From the NCBI RefSeq assembly GCF_002295065.1, contig NZ_NSGG01000016.1:120126-184125 (forward strand): 64,000 nucleotides of DNA, given 5' to 3'. Shown here piece by piece: positions 33,826 through 43,693 of the stretch. The notes below the pieces were generated by a model, which had not been told where the DNA came from, did not search any database, and saw nothing but the letters and a program-made list of their open reading frames with translations. The translations under genes and the position numbers were made by a program. The stretch's first letter is position 1, and every line of letters starts with the position of its first letter. The DNA comes from Mesorhizobium sp. WSM3859 (lineage in GTDB: Bacteria > Pseudomonadota > Alphaproteobacteria > Rhizobiales > Rhizobiaceae).

Positions 33826-34419
33826 TCTCTCAGCCCTTGATAATCTCGATCGGATCGATCGCACTGGATTGCCACGGCCATTGATCCGTCGACCGTAAAC
33901 GTCATCTGGGGGCGATGGCAATTTCTTGGCTCGCAATTCTGCTTCAAGGCATTCAATCGACCAGGGCATTCGTCGCCTCCGCCAATGCGTCGTCCGGCAC
34001 GGTCTCCAACGCAGGTGACGCAAATGTCGTCGCGCCATCGTTGACTGCCTCTCCGTTCATCATTGTGTCGAGCGTTCCACTCCCGTCAGAAGTAGCATCG
34101 ACGTGGACGCTCACGGCTCTAAATTCTGATGCAATATTTTCATTTCGACGTCGATGATGGGACCCTCAAACATCCAGGCGACTCCATCACCAAGAACGGC
34201 GCGACCGGGCCCGATCGCTTCCCTGACTGCAGCCAATATTGTAGTTCACTGGTTCAAGATAAACTGCCACTTTCCGAGATTTTCGGCGGTCCAGTGTAGG
34301 CGGATTCTCGCAGTACGGGAGCGACGCGTCGAATTTAGCAATCCCTGCTCAAGAAGGCACAGCCGCAAGAGCGGTCGCAGGTTGAACAGCGCCATCACCC
34401 GCAGCGGCCGGGGTTTATT
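33826..34419. other. Intergenic region with a small DUF6894-like frame
   Basis: Mostly non-coding. On the plus strand 34129-34299 (56 codons) starts MQYFHFDVDDGTLKHPGDS, like the N-terminus of small DUF6894 proteins (M..YfFDv.DG....D..G), but the remainder does not follow the family, so this is probably a remnant. No ribosome binding site is evident. Confidence 0.3.
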
Positions 34420-34468
34420 CATCCATAGCGTGGATGATAGCTATCCTAACAATCAATTTTACTGATCT
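34420..34468 (+). promoter_or_regulatory. nod box
   Basis: The 49-bp element starting CATCCATAGCGTGGATG and ending AACAATCAATTTTACTGATC matches the nod box consensus (YATCCAY..yryrGATG...YGATC.AAACAATCRATTTTACCARTC) nearly throughout. NodD bound to flavonoid activates from such sites. It lies 94 bp before the nodM start. Confidence 0.92.
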
Positions 34469-34562
34469 TACTGGATTTCATTAGAAGATTCTAACTGAGC
34501 GCGCGCCGGGCGCGTGTTCGCCCTCGTCTGCATCGGCTGCCGGGAAGAATTCGGAGAAGAAA

Positions 34563-36386
34563 ATGTGCGGGATTGTTGGCATCGTTGGGCAACAGCCGGT
34601 GTCGGAGCGCCTGGTCGACGCGTTGAAGCGTCTTGAATACCGCGGCTATGATTCGGCCGGCATTGCGACGATCACCGAGGGCACCCTGCACCGCCGGCGC
34701 GCCGAGGGCAAGCTCGTCAATCTCGAGACGAGACTGAAGGAAGAGCCGCTGAGTGGCACCATCGGCATCGCCCACACCCGCTGGGCAACCCATGGGCCAC
34801 CGACGGAACGCAATGCACACCCGCACTTCACGGACGGTGTGGCCGTCGTCCATAACGGCATCATCGAGAATTTCGCCGAACTGAAGGACGAATTGGCGGC
34901 GACGGGAACCGAGTTCCAGACCGACACCGACACTGAGGTCCTTGCGCATCTCTTGGCAGGACACCGCCGGGCGGGCATGGGGCGCGGTGAGGCGGTGCAT
35001 GCCATGCTGAAAAGCGTCAGGGGTGCCTACGCGCTTGCCATCCTCTTTGAAGATGATCCGTCGACCATCATTGCGACGCGCAATGGACCCCCGCTGGCGA
35101 TCGGTCATGGCGACGGCGAGATGTTCCTGGGCTCCGACGCGATCGCGCTTGCTCCATTCACGAATCAAATCACCTATCTCGTCGACGGCGACTGGGCCGT
35201 TGTCAGCAGGACGGGCGCCGACATCTTTGATAACGACGGCCTCCCCGTCGCGCGTCCGCGCCAGACCTCCATGGCTGCGGCCACTCTGGCCAACAAGGGC
35301 AACCATCGCCACTTCATGGAGAAGGAAATTCTCGAGCAGCCCGAGGTCATCGCCGATGCGCTCGGTCAGTATACCAATCTCATAGAAAATGGCGCCGATG
35401 CGGTATTTGGCATCGACTTCGCCAGGATCCCGAGCTTGGCGATCTCTGCCTGCGGCACCGCGTATCTCGCGGGACTGATCGGAAAATACTGGTTCGAGCG
35501 CTATGCGCGCCTGCCCGTCGAAATAGATGTTGCATCCGAATTCCGCTATCGCGAGATCCCGCTGTCGCCGCAGTCTGCGGCTCTTTTCATTTCACAGTCG
35601 GGCGAAACCGCCGATACGCTGGCATCGCTGAGGTACTGCAAGCAGCTTGGGCTGAAAATTGGCGCCGTCGTGAATGCGCGCGAATCAACCATCGCTCGGG
35701 AGGCCGATGTGGTCTTCCCGATCCTTGCGGGCCCGGAGATCGGTGTCGCCTCCACCAAGGCCTTCACCTGCCAGCTTGCCGTACTTGCAGCACTCGCCAT
35801 CCACGCAGCCAAGGTCCGCGGGACCGTGACCGAAGATGAGGCGCAGGCGTTCGTCGGGAGCCTCACGGAAATGCCGCGCCTCATGAGGCAGGTGCTGAAC
35901 CGCATCCAGCCGGAGATTGAGCTTCTGTCGCGCGAACTGTCAAAGTGTCATCATGTCCTGTACCTCGGCCGTGGCACAAATTTCCCACTGGCGATGGAAG
36001 GTGCGCTGAAGCTCAAGGAGATTTCCTACATCCACGCCGAGGGCTATGCGGCAGGTGAATTGAAGCACGGTCCTATTGCATTGATAGACTCGAACATGCC
36101 AGTGATCGTCATCGCGCCACATGATCGCTTTTTCGACAAGACCCTCTCCAACATGCAGGAAGTGGCAGCCCGCGGAGGGCGCATTATCCTCATCACCGAT
36201 GGCAAAGGGGCAGCCGCATCGAAACTCGATACGATGCACACGATCGTGCTGCCGGCCACCGACGAGATTGTCGCGCCGATGATCTTCTCGCTGCCGATAC
36301 AGCTTCTTGCCTATCACACGGCAGTCTGCGTGGGCACAGATCTCGACCAGCCACGCAACCTGGCGAAATCAGTCACCGTCGAATGA
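34563..36386 (+). CDS. nodM: NodM, glucosamine-fructose-6-phosphate aminotransferase
   Basis: A 607-residue cytoplasmic enzyme, the family's usual length. Residue 2 is the nucleophilic Cys (MCGIVGIVG) of the class II glutamine amidotransferase domain, which runs to about 215; two SIS isomerase domains follow, with ISQSGETADT in the first and a C-terminal NLAKSVTVE. It makes glucosamine-6-phosphate, the precursor of the Nod factor backbone. The strong nod box 94 bp upstream separates it from housekeeping glmS. GGAGAAGAAA precedes the ATG. Confidence 0.96.
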   Translation: MCGIVGIVGQQPVSERLVDALKRLEYRGYDSAGIATITEGTLHRRRAEGKLVNLETRLKEEPLSGTIGIAHTRWATHGPPTERNAHPHFTDGVAVVHNGIIENFAELKDELAATGTEFQTDTDTEVLAHLLAGHRRAGMGRGEAVHAMLKSVRGAYALAILFEDDPSTIIATRNGPPLAIGHGDGEMFLGSDAIALAPFTNQITYLVDGDWAVVSRTGADIFDNDGLPVARPRQTSMAAATLANKGNHRHFMEKEILEQPEVIADALGQYTNLIENGADAVFGIDFARIPSLAISACGTAYLAGLIGKYWFERYARLPVEIDVASEFRYREIPLSPQSAALFISQSGETADTLASLRYCKQLGLKIGAVVNARESTIAREADVVFPILAGPEIGVASTKAFTCQLAVLAALAIHAAKVRGTVTEDEAQAFVGSLTEMPRLMRQVLNRIQPEIELLSRELSKCHHVLYLGRGTNFPLAMEGALKLKEISYIHAEGYAAGELKHGPIALIDSNMPVIVIAPHDRFFDKTLSNMQEVAARGGRIILITDGKGAAASKLDTMHTIVLPATDEIVAPMIFSLPIQLLAYHTAVCVGTDLDQPRNLAKSVTVE

Positions 36387-36494
36387 TTGGGAAGCTTTCA
36401 TACGTCGCAACGCTCGCACCATTGGGAAAACTCCAAGCCCTTCAACCGGAGCAAGCGCGCACCGCTTTGGTGGAGCATGCCGGTTAGCAACGAC

Positions 36495-36880
36495 TGGTTA
36501 TCCCTTTGGCCGCCCCTCACGCTGCTTGACTGTGCCTACGGGCAAACCCGGTCGAGAAGAGCATCGGATACGCAGCAATGGCGCTAATCACCGATGCTCC
36601 TGCCGCACGCGGATAAAACCCTCCGATGTCCAATATCCCGTCCTCGGGCCAGGATCGCCGAGCGTTTAGCTGAACTAAGAAAACGGATCGGATCAAACCC
36701 GTGGGCGGCACAGATTGCCGGCACGTCAGCGGCTCGATGATTGCGGCTCGCGCGTGGTCTTCGTCGGTGAGACGGTAGCCCTTTGACTTTGCCAGGCGGC
36801 CAGCTGCGATGTGCCGGCTGTAGGCATCCCGTGTAACCTCGTTCTGGGCGTAACGCTCGCCGGTACCCCCGGCCAGTCGC
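36495..36880 (-). pseudogene. Inverted partial copy of the hemN-like gene 3' half
   Basis: The minus strand reads ERYAQNEVTRDAYSRHIAAG and GYRLTDEDHARAAIIE, nearly identical to residues about 325-370 of the gene at 37445, then continues in a shifted frame through the equivalent of its C-terminus. About 25 bp are missing after AAIIE. It is a decayed duplicate of the 3' end lying in inverted orientation about 0.6 kb from the intact copy. Confidence 0.8.
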
Positions 36881-37194
36881 AAGAGGATCGGGCGATGATC
36901 GGACGCTTCCAGGAACCGCTCGAAGATTCGGTCGAGCGGACGACCATTAACCGCCGCACAGCACGAGATTGGGCGAGATAGAGAGATGGTCGAACGACTT
37001 GAAGGGCGCCTTGACCGACGTGGTCTGCTTGTCCGAAGCATCCCGCGCGGCGAGCGCGGTCAGGCCGGCGGCGGTCAGGCGTCGAGGTCTCCGGACGTCA
37101 AGGTTGCATTGGAGTCGCCGCCGATCCGGTCGATATCGAAGCTGGGATTACTGGCCGAGCCCGCATCCGACTAGTCGGATGCGGCATGCCGCCT

Positions 37195-37322
37195 TCCAGC
37201 AGCATCTCCTCGCCCAGGCGGACGCTGAAAGGGAAGGGAATAAGATAGTAGCCCCAAACGGTGTGCACGATACTCTCGACGGGAAACCCATGGCGCTTGT
37301 CGCTGATTAGCGCGTCCTCCAT
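37195..37322 (-). mobile_element. IS6-family transposase 5' fragment
   Basis: The minus strand reads DKRHGFPVESIVHTVWGYYL and SVRLGEEMLLEGG, matching the first 45 residues of IS6-family transposases (ykRhrFP.eiI.haVWLYfrF.LSlR.vEemLlerG). Only this head remains, between the inverted hemN copies. Confidence 0.6.
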
Positions 37323-37444
37323 CGCTGTCGAGCCAAGCGCTTATCGCTGCGAAACAGACCGAAAGCGGAACGGCCTGATATAGCGCAAAGACTCAGGAGA
37401 GCGCAGCGGTAAGGATGAAAGGCATCAACATGGGACGGTAACTA

Positions 37445-38770
37445 TTGCAGACCACAAAACATCGCGAGGCCCGCCTGCCTTGGTACACCATCTATCCGAC
37501 TGTCTCGGAGTTCTCTGGGGCGGTCGGCGCCGAGGCTTATGAGGAATGGCTCAGGAACCTACCGGCTGACGATCCGGCGTCACTCTACTTGCACGTTCCG
37601 TTCTGCCGATCAAAGTGCTGGTTTTGCGGCTTTCCCACCGCCATCACTCGCCATGATGCGCCGATCTTCGATTATCTGGCGGCGCTGCGTGACGAGATAC
37701 GTTTGGTCTCGGAGCACGCGCCGCAGGCGCTGCCCGTCAGCGATGTGCATTTTGGCGGCGGAACGCCAACTCTCATGGGGCCAGTAGAGTTCCTCGCCCT
37801 GATGGAGTTCCTGCGCCGCCATTTTGCGCTCGCGAAAACGGCTACGATCGCCGTCGAGATCGACCCACGCACGTTCACGGCCGAGATGGCCGAAGCCTTG
37901 GAAGCAGCAGGCGTGAACCGCGCGAGCCTCGGCGTGCAGAGCTTCGATCCCATTGTTCAAAAAGCGATTAACCGGGTCCAAAGTGAGGCGCAAACGGCGG
38001 CTGCCGTCGAAATGCTGCGTCGGCATGGAGTGGGAAGCATCAACTTCGACCTCATCTTTGGTCTCCCGCATCAAACGGTGCAATCTTGCGTCGAGACCAT
38101 GAGAGCGGCGGTCGCCATGCGCCCCAACCGGCTTGCGGCGTTCGGCTACTCGCACATCCCGTCCTTTATTAAGAATCAGCGCCTCATCGAGGAGGCATCT
38201 CTTCCAGGCAGCGCTGCCCGCGCCGAACAGGATGCGGCCATTGCTGTTACGCTGATTGCCGCCGGCTACCGAGAGATCGGGCTCGACCATTTCGCCTTGC
38301 CGGACGACGATCTCGCCCTGGCACAGAAAACCGGTCGCCTGCGGCGCAACTCGCTGGGTTACTCGGCCGACACCTGCAAAAGCGTGATCGGTTTCGGGGC
38401 GTCGGCTATCGGGCGTGTCGGCGAGGGTTACGTCCAGAACGAGGTAACACGGGATTCCTACAGCCGGCACATCGCAGCTGGCCGTCTGGCGACGTCAAAG
38501 GGTTACCGTCTTACCGACGAAGACCGCGCGCGAGCCGCAATCATCGAGCGACTAATGTGCGATCTCGAGGCCGATGTGGCGGCAATCTGTGCCGCCCACG
38601 GGTCTGATCCGATCCATTTTCTCGAATCAGCTGAACGCTTGGCGATGCTTACCAAGGACGGAATTGTGGACAGCGAAAAGGGTTTTGTCCGCGTATCGCG
38701 GCAACATCGCTTTGCGATTCGCTCTGTTGCTGCCGCATTCGATGCTTTTCTCGACCGGGTTGCCCCGTGA
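37445..38770 (+). CDS. hemN: HemN-like oxygen-independent coproporphyrinogen III oxidase, altered cluster motif
   Basis: A 441-residue radical SAM protein aligning along the full HemN length (YLHVPFC, HFGGGTPT, GVQSFD, FDLIFGLPHQ, FGASAIG). HemN decarboxylates coproporphyrinogen III under low oxygen. Three cluster Cys are present (CRSKCWFC), but the next conserved Cys (CxxxCxxCxC) is Phe (CGFPT). The usual YTSYPTA is YTIYPTV. No in-frame ATG exists upstream; the start is a TTG at 37445 where relatives have MQTT. These changes suggest a paralog under relaxed selection or with changed function. Confidence 0.8.
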   Translation: MQTTKHREARLPWYTIYPTVSEFSGAVGAEAYEEWLRNLPADDPASLYLHVPFCRSKCWFCGFPTAITRHDAPIFDYLAALRDEIRLVSEHAPQALPVSDVHFGGGTPTLMGPVEFLALMEFLRRHFALAKTATIAVEIDPRTFTAEMAEALEAAGVNRASLGVQSFDPIVQKAINRVQSEAQTAAAVEMLRRHGVGSINFDLIFGLPHQTVQSCVETMRAAVAMRPNRLAAFGYSHIPSFIKNQRLIEEASLPGSAARAEQDAAIAVTLIAAGYREIGLDHFALPDDDLALAQKTGRLRRNSLGYSADTCKSVIGFGASAIGRVGEGYVQNEVTRDSYSRHIAAGRLATSKGYRLTDEDRARAAIIERLMCDLEADVAAICAAHGSDPIHFLESAERLAMLTKDGIVDSEKGFVRVSRQHRFAIRSVAAAFDAFLDRVAP

Positions 38771-39190
38771 GTCAACCAACGAGTGTGAAGGAGGCCAAGG
38801 CGCCGAAGCGAAAGGCGACGCACATGCGGTTTGCCTTCTTGTAGGTCAGGGTTTCTTAGCCGTCGCCGGCGTAGCGGGCCTCAGCGGCTTCCCGCCCTCG
38901 AAGAAGGCCACGGTGAGGGCCCAAGGAGCCTCGAGATCTGCGTCCGATTAGCGGACGGCCGCACAGGCGACGCGCAGATTGGCGAAGCGGCGGGGAAGCA
39001 AAAGTTTCTCAAGAGTGGTGCAGAAGCCCGGCCTCGTTAACGCCCGCGAGCACCCCCTCAGGAGCGGCAGCGAAGGAGCAGCCGTCGGTCGGCGGTCGAC
39101 TAAAACGATCGGTCGTGTGGAGTTGGCCGACACCTGTGAACAAGCCGTGTGCGACATTGCAATAATCCATCTAGTGGCTCAACTGCCCAC
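38771..39190. other. Region without a recognisable gene
   Basis: No supported gene. Short open frames here lack ribosome binding sites and family features. No promoter motif recognised ahead of the 39191 gene. Confidence 0.35.
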
Positions 39191-39580
39191 ATGGCCGTGA
39201 ATGAACTGGATTTGTTTGTTTTCCAGATGGCAGTGGAAAGCGTCCGCTCACTCTGCTTGAGCTTCAATGACAAAGTGGCGGAAATAGCAGCGAGGAGCCG
39301 CGGAACCCTGCTTTTCGACGTGCGGGTCGACGATGACGCCGACATCCAGCGGATCGCAGCCATCCGATATCGAGACGACAAAATGGGTGTGGTGGCGTTG
39401 GACAGACAAGGCCTTGTTAGCCGCTACTGCGTCGTAAATGGTACCTTTTCCCGCTTCATTGTGCCGTTGGAAATTTGGACCAGCATGCCGGTGTCAATGC
39501 AGGCCAAAATCGATGTCACTCACCTTGCAAGCCTGTTCCTAGGGGCGTTGCGAAATGCGGGTCATATGCTTGGCAACTAG
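39191..39580 (+). CDS. Unknown protein, 129 residues
   Basis: I do not recognise this family. From ATG 39191 (MAVNELDLFVF) it is a soluble, mixed alpha/beta-looking sequence with no signal peptide, membrane segment or cofactor motif. It has natural composition over its full length (for example RIAAIRYRDDKMGVVALDR) and no overlapping better frame, so it is probably real. It stands alone between hemN and the transfer genes. Confidence 0.5.
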   Translation: MAVNELDLFVFQMAVESVRSLCLSFNDKVAEIAARSRGTLLFDVRVDDDADIQRIAAIRYRDDKMGVVALDRQGLVSRYCVVNGTFSRFIVPLEIWTSMPVSMQAKIDVTHLASLFLGALRNAGHMLGN

Positions 39581-40156
39581 CGCTTGGCGGAACGCATCTG
39601 TGGATTTTTTACATCCGCCTGGGCGTTTGAACCGGTGGCCCATCGAGATTCTGCAGCGCGCGGATTTGCCGTGGCCGGGGATTAATAGCTGCCTCTGCCC
39701 GATAGCATCGCCGGCGAAGCTTGCCAGACAATGAATGTCGCCAATTCGGCGTCCGAGAAGACCGCCCAAGATATCCTCAGCGCCCAATATGTCCCAGCTC
39801 GCCTGAGAAACTCCCATGGCGGCCAGGCCCACCTCGCGATCAGATCCCGATAGTGGTGTTGTACCTCAGATCGGACTCGATGTTCAGGATTTCCTCAGCG
39901 GCTTGCCCGCACGCTACCGCCAGCTCCCCGACCAAATATCCGACGTGCTCACGAAAAGCACGAACGATACGGGCCCCCCTCCGACACAGCAGTCAAGACT
40001 TGCTCCGGAATGCGCGAATATGGATACACACCTTGAAGGAGAGCAACGGCGCGCCAAACAGCCTCTCATCGCACCAAGTCGTACATAGGGTGCATTCCTG
40101 TTCCGGCCGCCCGGGGCGATGCTCGATCCACCTCTCCAGAACAGCGGAGCAATCCA
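39581..40156. other. Region upstream of traG without a recognisable gene
   Basis: Overlapping frames exist on both strands (for example one on the minus strand at 39539-39832), but none resembles a family I know or has a convincing start. Being just upstream of the conjugation block it could hold an origin of transfer or promoter, but no inverted repeat pair stood out. Confidence 0.3.
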
Positions 40157-42187
40157 GTGACGCCCACAAAGCTTCTGATTGGGCAGATCGCCATTGTGTT
40201 CGCCATCGTTCTCCTCGGCGTGTGGGCTGCCACGCAATGGTGCGCTCATATGCTGGCCTTTCAGGAACAACTCGGCGCGCCATGGTTTGTCGCGGCTGGC
40301 TGGCCGATCTACGAGCCGTGGAAACTGTTGGAATGGTGGTTCCAATTCGATGCCTATGCGCCCGAGGTATTCGACAAGGCCGGCATGCTTGCGGGCACCA
40401 GTGGATTGATGGGCTTTGCCGCTGCGATCGCTGGTTCCCTCTGGCGCGCGCGCCAGCATGGGTTGGTCACTACCTATGGCTCCTCTCGATGGGCGGCGAC
40501 GCGGGAGATCGAGAAAGCAGGGCTGTTTCAGCCGGCAGGCGTCTTCCTTGGCAAACTGAAGGATCGGTATCTGCGTCATGACGGGCCGGAGCACGTCATG
40601 GCGTTTGCGCCGACACGTTCGGGCAAGGGCGTCGGACTGGTTGTCCCAACTCTTCTCTCCTGGTCCGGCTCGGCCGTCATTCACGACATCAAAGGCGAGA
40701 ACTGGCAGCTGACCTCCGGCTGGCGGTCGAAGTTCTCCTATTGCCTATTGTTCAATCCGACTGATCCGCGATCGGCCCGCTACAACCCGCTCTTGGAAGT
40801 GCGCAAAGGTCCGAATGAGGTCCGCGACGTTCAGAACATCGCCGACATCTTGGTCGATCCTGAGGGCGCGCTGGAGCGGCGTAATCATTGGGAGAAGACC
40901 AGCCATTCACTCTTGGTCGGCGCCATCCTGCACGTCCTCTATGCCGAGGAGGAAAAGACACTCGCTCGGGTCGCCACATTCTTGTCGGACCCGCAGCGCT
41001 CATTTGTTGCAACGCTACAGCGGATGATGACGACCAACCATCTGGGCGCGGCGGAGAGGCCTCAAGTACACCCCGTTGTGGCTTCTGCGGCGCGCGAGGT
41101 GCTGAACAAGTCGGAGAACGAGCGTTCGGGCGTCCTCTCGACCGCCATGTCTTTTCTCGGGCTCTACCATGATCCCACCGTGGCTGCGGCCACTTCGTCT
41201 TGTGACTGGCGGATTGCCGACCTGATGGATGCCGCGCGACCGACATCGCTCTATCTCGTCGTGCCGCCATCTGACATTTCGCGCACCAAGCCTTTGGTGC
41301 GACTGATCCTGAACCAGATCGGCAGGCGGCTCACGGAGCGCCTCGAGGGTGACCCAAAGAAGAGTCGCAAGCATCAACTGCTCATGATGCTGGATGAGTT
41401 TCCGGCGCTCGGTCGCCTCGACTTCTTTGAGACCGCGCTCGCCTTTATGGCCGGTTACGGAATTCGTGCCTACTTGATCGCGCAATCGTTGAACCAGATC
41501 TCCAAAGCGTATGGCGAGAACAACGCCATTCTGGACAATTGCCATGTGCGAATTGCCTTTTCCTCCAACGATGAGCGCACGGCCAAGCGAATCTCGGACG
41601 CGCTTGGCACTGCCACGGAATTGAGATCGATGCGCAACTATGCGGGCCACCGGCTGGCGCCCTGGCTCTCGCATGTCATGGTGAGCCGCCAGGAAACCGC
41701 CCGCCCGCTGCTGACACCTGGCGAGGTGATGCAATTGCCGCCCTCGGACGAACTGGTGCTGGTTTCGGGGCTGCCCCCCATCCGCGCCAACAAGTTGCGC
41801 TACTACGAGGATCAGAATTTCACCGAACGTGTGCTGCCTGCGCCGGTGCTGCATGACTGTCTTTACGCAGACTGCCCTGCGCCGCGCCAAGACGACTGGA
41901 CTGGCCAAGTACGCGGCGTCGACCGTCGTCTTGCCTCCGGCGACGAAAGCGCTGGCGCCGCGCTTGCGGACGAGGGAGGTGTTCAGCAGCAGCGCCATCC
42001 GGGCCTGCCCGAAGAACATACCGCCGTCACCCAGGAACCGGACCAGGACGATCCGACCCAACCCACGGACGATGATAGCGAGGCGATGGCCGACAAGCGC
42101 GTCATGGACCGGATCTCCACCGTCGCGCGTGCCTATGGCATCAACGAGGGAAGGGGCGATGACAAGGATATCGTCCCCGGCTTCTGA
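40157..42187 (+). CDS. traG: TraG/VirD4 coupling protein
   Basis: A 676-residue hexameric ATPase that recruits the relaxosome to the mating channel. Two N-terminal membrane segments are followed by Walker A in PTRSGKGVGLV (about residue 158), YNPLLEVR, Walker B in LLMMLDEFPALG, and the family's AQSLNQI. The C-terminal about 100 residues are acidic and low-complexity. Start at GTG 40157 fits the first membrane segment. It heads the run traG, RHH regulator, trbB to trbI, as in Mesorhizobium symbiosis islands. Confidence 0.95.
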   Translation: MTPTKLLIGQIAIVFAIVLLGVWAATQWCAHMLAFQEQLGAPWFVAAGWPIYEPWKLLEWWFQFDAYAPEVFDKAGMLAGTSGLMGFAAAIAGSLWRARQHGLVTTYGSSRWAATREIEKAGLFQPAGVFLGKLKDRYLRHDGPEHVMAFAPTRSGKGVGLVVPTLLSWSGSAVIHDIKGENWQLTSGWRSKFSYCLLFNPTDPRSARYNPLLEVRKGPNEVRDVQNIADILVDPEGALERRNHWEKTSHSLLVGAILHVLYAEEEKTLARVATFLSDPQRSFVATLQRMMTTNHLGAAERPQVHPVVASAAREVLNKSENERSGVLSTAMSFLGLYHDPTVAAATSSCDWRIADLMDAARPTSLYLVVPPSDISRTKPLVRLILNQIGRRLTERLEGDPKKSRKHQLLMMLDEFPALGRLDFFETALAFMAGYGIRAYLIAQSLNQISKAYGENNAILDNCHVRIAFSSNDERTAKRISDALGTATELRSMRNYAGHRLAPWLSHVMVSRQETARPLLTPGEVMQLPPSDELVLVSGLPPIRANKLRYYEDQNFTERVLPAPVLHDCLYADCPAPRQDDWTGQVRGVDRRLASGDESAGAALADEGGVQQQRHPGLPEEHTAVTQEPDQDDPTQPTDDDSEAMADKRVMDRISTVARAYGINEGRGDDKDIVPGF

Positions 42188-42208
42188 ACGCCGGCGCGTG
42201 GCCGGCGT
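42188..42208 (+). terminator. Hairpin after traG
   Basis: ACGCCGGC and GCCGGCGT flank a 5-nt loop directly after the traG stop. No T-tract follows, so it may slow or protect transcripts rather than end them. A second GC-rich symmetric element lies at about 42270-42290. Confidence 0.35.
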
Positions 42209-42303
42209 ACTTCAGCGTAGATAACGGCCATAAGCGATTTCGGGGCTTTGCCCGATGCTTGTTCCCGTCGCCGGCGCAATGCCGGCCCGTCGGAACGAGC
42301 CGC

Positions 42304-42717
42304 ATGAAGACCCACCGCATTCGTCACCAGTTTCTGCTCGAACCCGAATTGAGCGAGAGGCTGGAGAACCTCAGTCGCGATCCCTCGACGACCAAATCAG
42401 CCATTGTGGCGAAGGCGGTTGAGGCTTTCATCGAGCGGCGTGGCGAGAACGAACTCGACCGGCGCTACGGTGTGCGGCTCGATCGTCTTTCACGCGACCT
42501 CGTTCAAGTCCGGCGCGATGCCGAGATGATCCTGGAAAGCCTGGCGCTCTTCATTCGCTTTTCGATCACGCTTCACGCCCACACGCCGGTCCCAGACAAG
42601 GCGACGCAGGCCATTGCCCAGGACCGTTTCGACAAATTCGTCGAGCAGGTCGGTCGCCAGATCGCTTCCGGGAAACGGTCGCTCGGCAAGGAGAATGGCA
42701 GGGGAGGGGAAGGATGA
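42304..42717 (+). CDS. Ribbon-helix-helix (CopG-type) protein
   Basis: 137 residues from ATG 42304 (MKTHRIRHQFLLE). The first about 45 residues fit a ribbon-helix-helix DNA-binding domain (HQFLLEPELSERLENLS, then SAIVAKAVEAFIE). The rest is helical. It sits between traG and trbB, and its end overlaps trbB by 4 bp (ATGA), so it belongs to the transfer operon. It may regulate transfer or help the relaxosome, as small RHH proteins often do. Confidence 0.8.
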   Translation: MKTHRIRHQFLLEPELSERLENLSRDPSTTKSAIVAKAVEAFIERRGENELDRRYGVRLDRLSRDLVQVRRDAEMILESLALFIRFSITLHAHTPVPDKATQAIAQDRFDKFVEQVGRQIASGKRSLGKENGRGGEG

Positions 42718-43682
42718 GCTCTCATCCGGAGGCCGACCATCGTCGCCGCGCGATGCTGCGCACCGCCATGGGCCCTGCGATCACCGAAGCGCTCTCCGAT
42801 TCATTGGTTATCGAGGTAATGGTCAATCCCGACGGCGCGCTGCGGCTCGACCGTCTAGGAGAAGGTCGGATCGATACCGGCGTCCTCATGCACCCGTCCG
42901 AGGCGGAACGCATCATCCGACTGGTTGCTTCCCATGTGCGCGCAGAGGCACATGCCGACAATCCGATCGTCAGCGCCGAGTTGCCGTCGGGCGAACGCTT
43001 CGAGGGTCTTTTGCCGCCCGTGGTGCTGGCGCCGTGCTTTGCGATCCGCAAGCCGGCAGCAAAGCTCTACACGCTGGCCAACTATGTCGCCGACCGCATC
43101 ATGCTGCCGCCGCAGGCGGATGCTCTGAAGAAGGCGGTGCGCGAGCGGCGCAACATTTTAGTCGCCGGCGGCACGTCGTCGGGCAAGACCACGCTGGCCA
43201 ATGCGCTTTTGGCCGAAGTCGCCGAATGCGACGAGCGAGTCATCCTGATCGAGGATACGCGCGAACTGCAATGCGCAGCAAAGGACTGCGTTGCCTTGAG
43301 AACGAGGCGTGGTTCGGTAACGATCGCCGATCTCGTGCGCTCGACGCTCCGGCTCAGACCCGACCGCATCATTGTCGGCGAAGTGAGGGGCGCGGAAGCG
43401 CTCGACATGCTCAAGGCATGGAACACGGGCCACCCCGGCGGCATCGCCACGGTTCACGCCAATTCGGCGCGCTCCGCTCTCTACCGTATCGAGCAACTCG
43501 CTCAGGAGGCCGTCGTCACCGTTCCCCGACGCCTCATCGCCGATGCGATCGATCTGATCGTCTTCATCGCCGGGCGCGGATCCTCGCGCCGCATCGACGC
43601 GATCGCCGAGGTCACTGGTCTCGACGGCAGCGGCGACTACGCCGTCACCCAACTCACGCTTCCGCAACTCCAGCAGTTTTGA
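42714..43682 (+). CDS. trbB: TrbB, VirB11-type secretion ATPase
   Basis: 322 residues. Walker A is GGTSSGKTT (about residue 152), the Asp box lies in LIEDTREL, Walker B in RIIVGEVRG, and the His box in GGIATVHANS. It is a cytoplasmic hexameric ATPase powering assembly of the conjugative type IV secretion system. Start overlaps the preceding stop. Confidence 0.96.
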   Translation: MSSHPEADHRRRAMLRTAMGPAITEALSDSLVIEVMVNPDGALRLDRLGEGRIDTGVLMHPSEAERIIRLVASHVRAEAHADNPIVSAELPSGERFEGLLPPVVLAPCFAIRKPAAKLYTLANYVADRIMLPPQADALKKAVRERRNILVAGGTSSGKTTLANALLAEVAECDERVILIEDTRELQCAAKDCVALRTRRGSVTIADLVRSTLRLRPDRIIVGEVRGAEALDMLKAWNTGHPGGIATVHANSARSALYRIEQLAQEAVVTVPRRLIADAIDLIVFIAGRGSSRRIDAIAEVTGLDGSGDYAVTQLTLPQLQQF

Positions 43683-43693
43683 GAGGTCACTTC

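Noticed and set aside
39539..39832. Minus-strand frame of 97 residues overlapping the end of the unknown gene
   Set aside because: No family match or ribosome binding site, and it overlaps the better-supported 39191-39580 frame.
41015..42061. 348-residue minus-strand frame opposite traG
   Set aside because: Shadow frame: traG on the plus strand has clear family motifs throughout.
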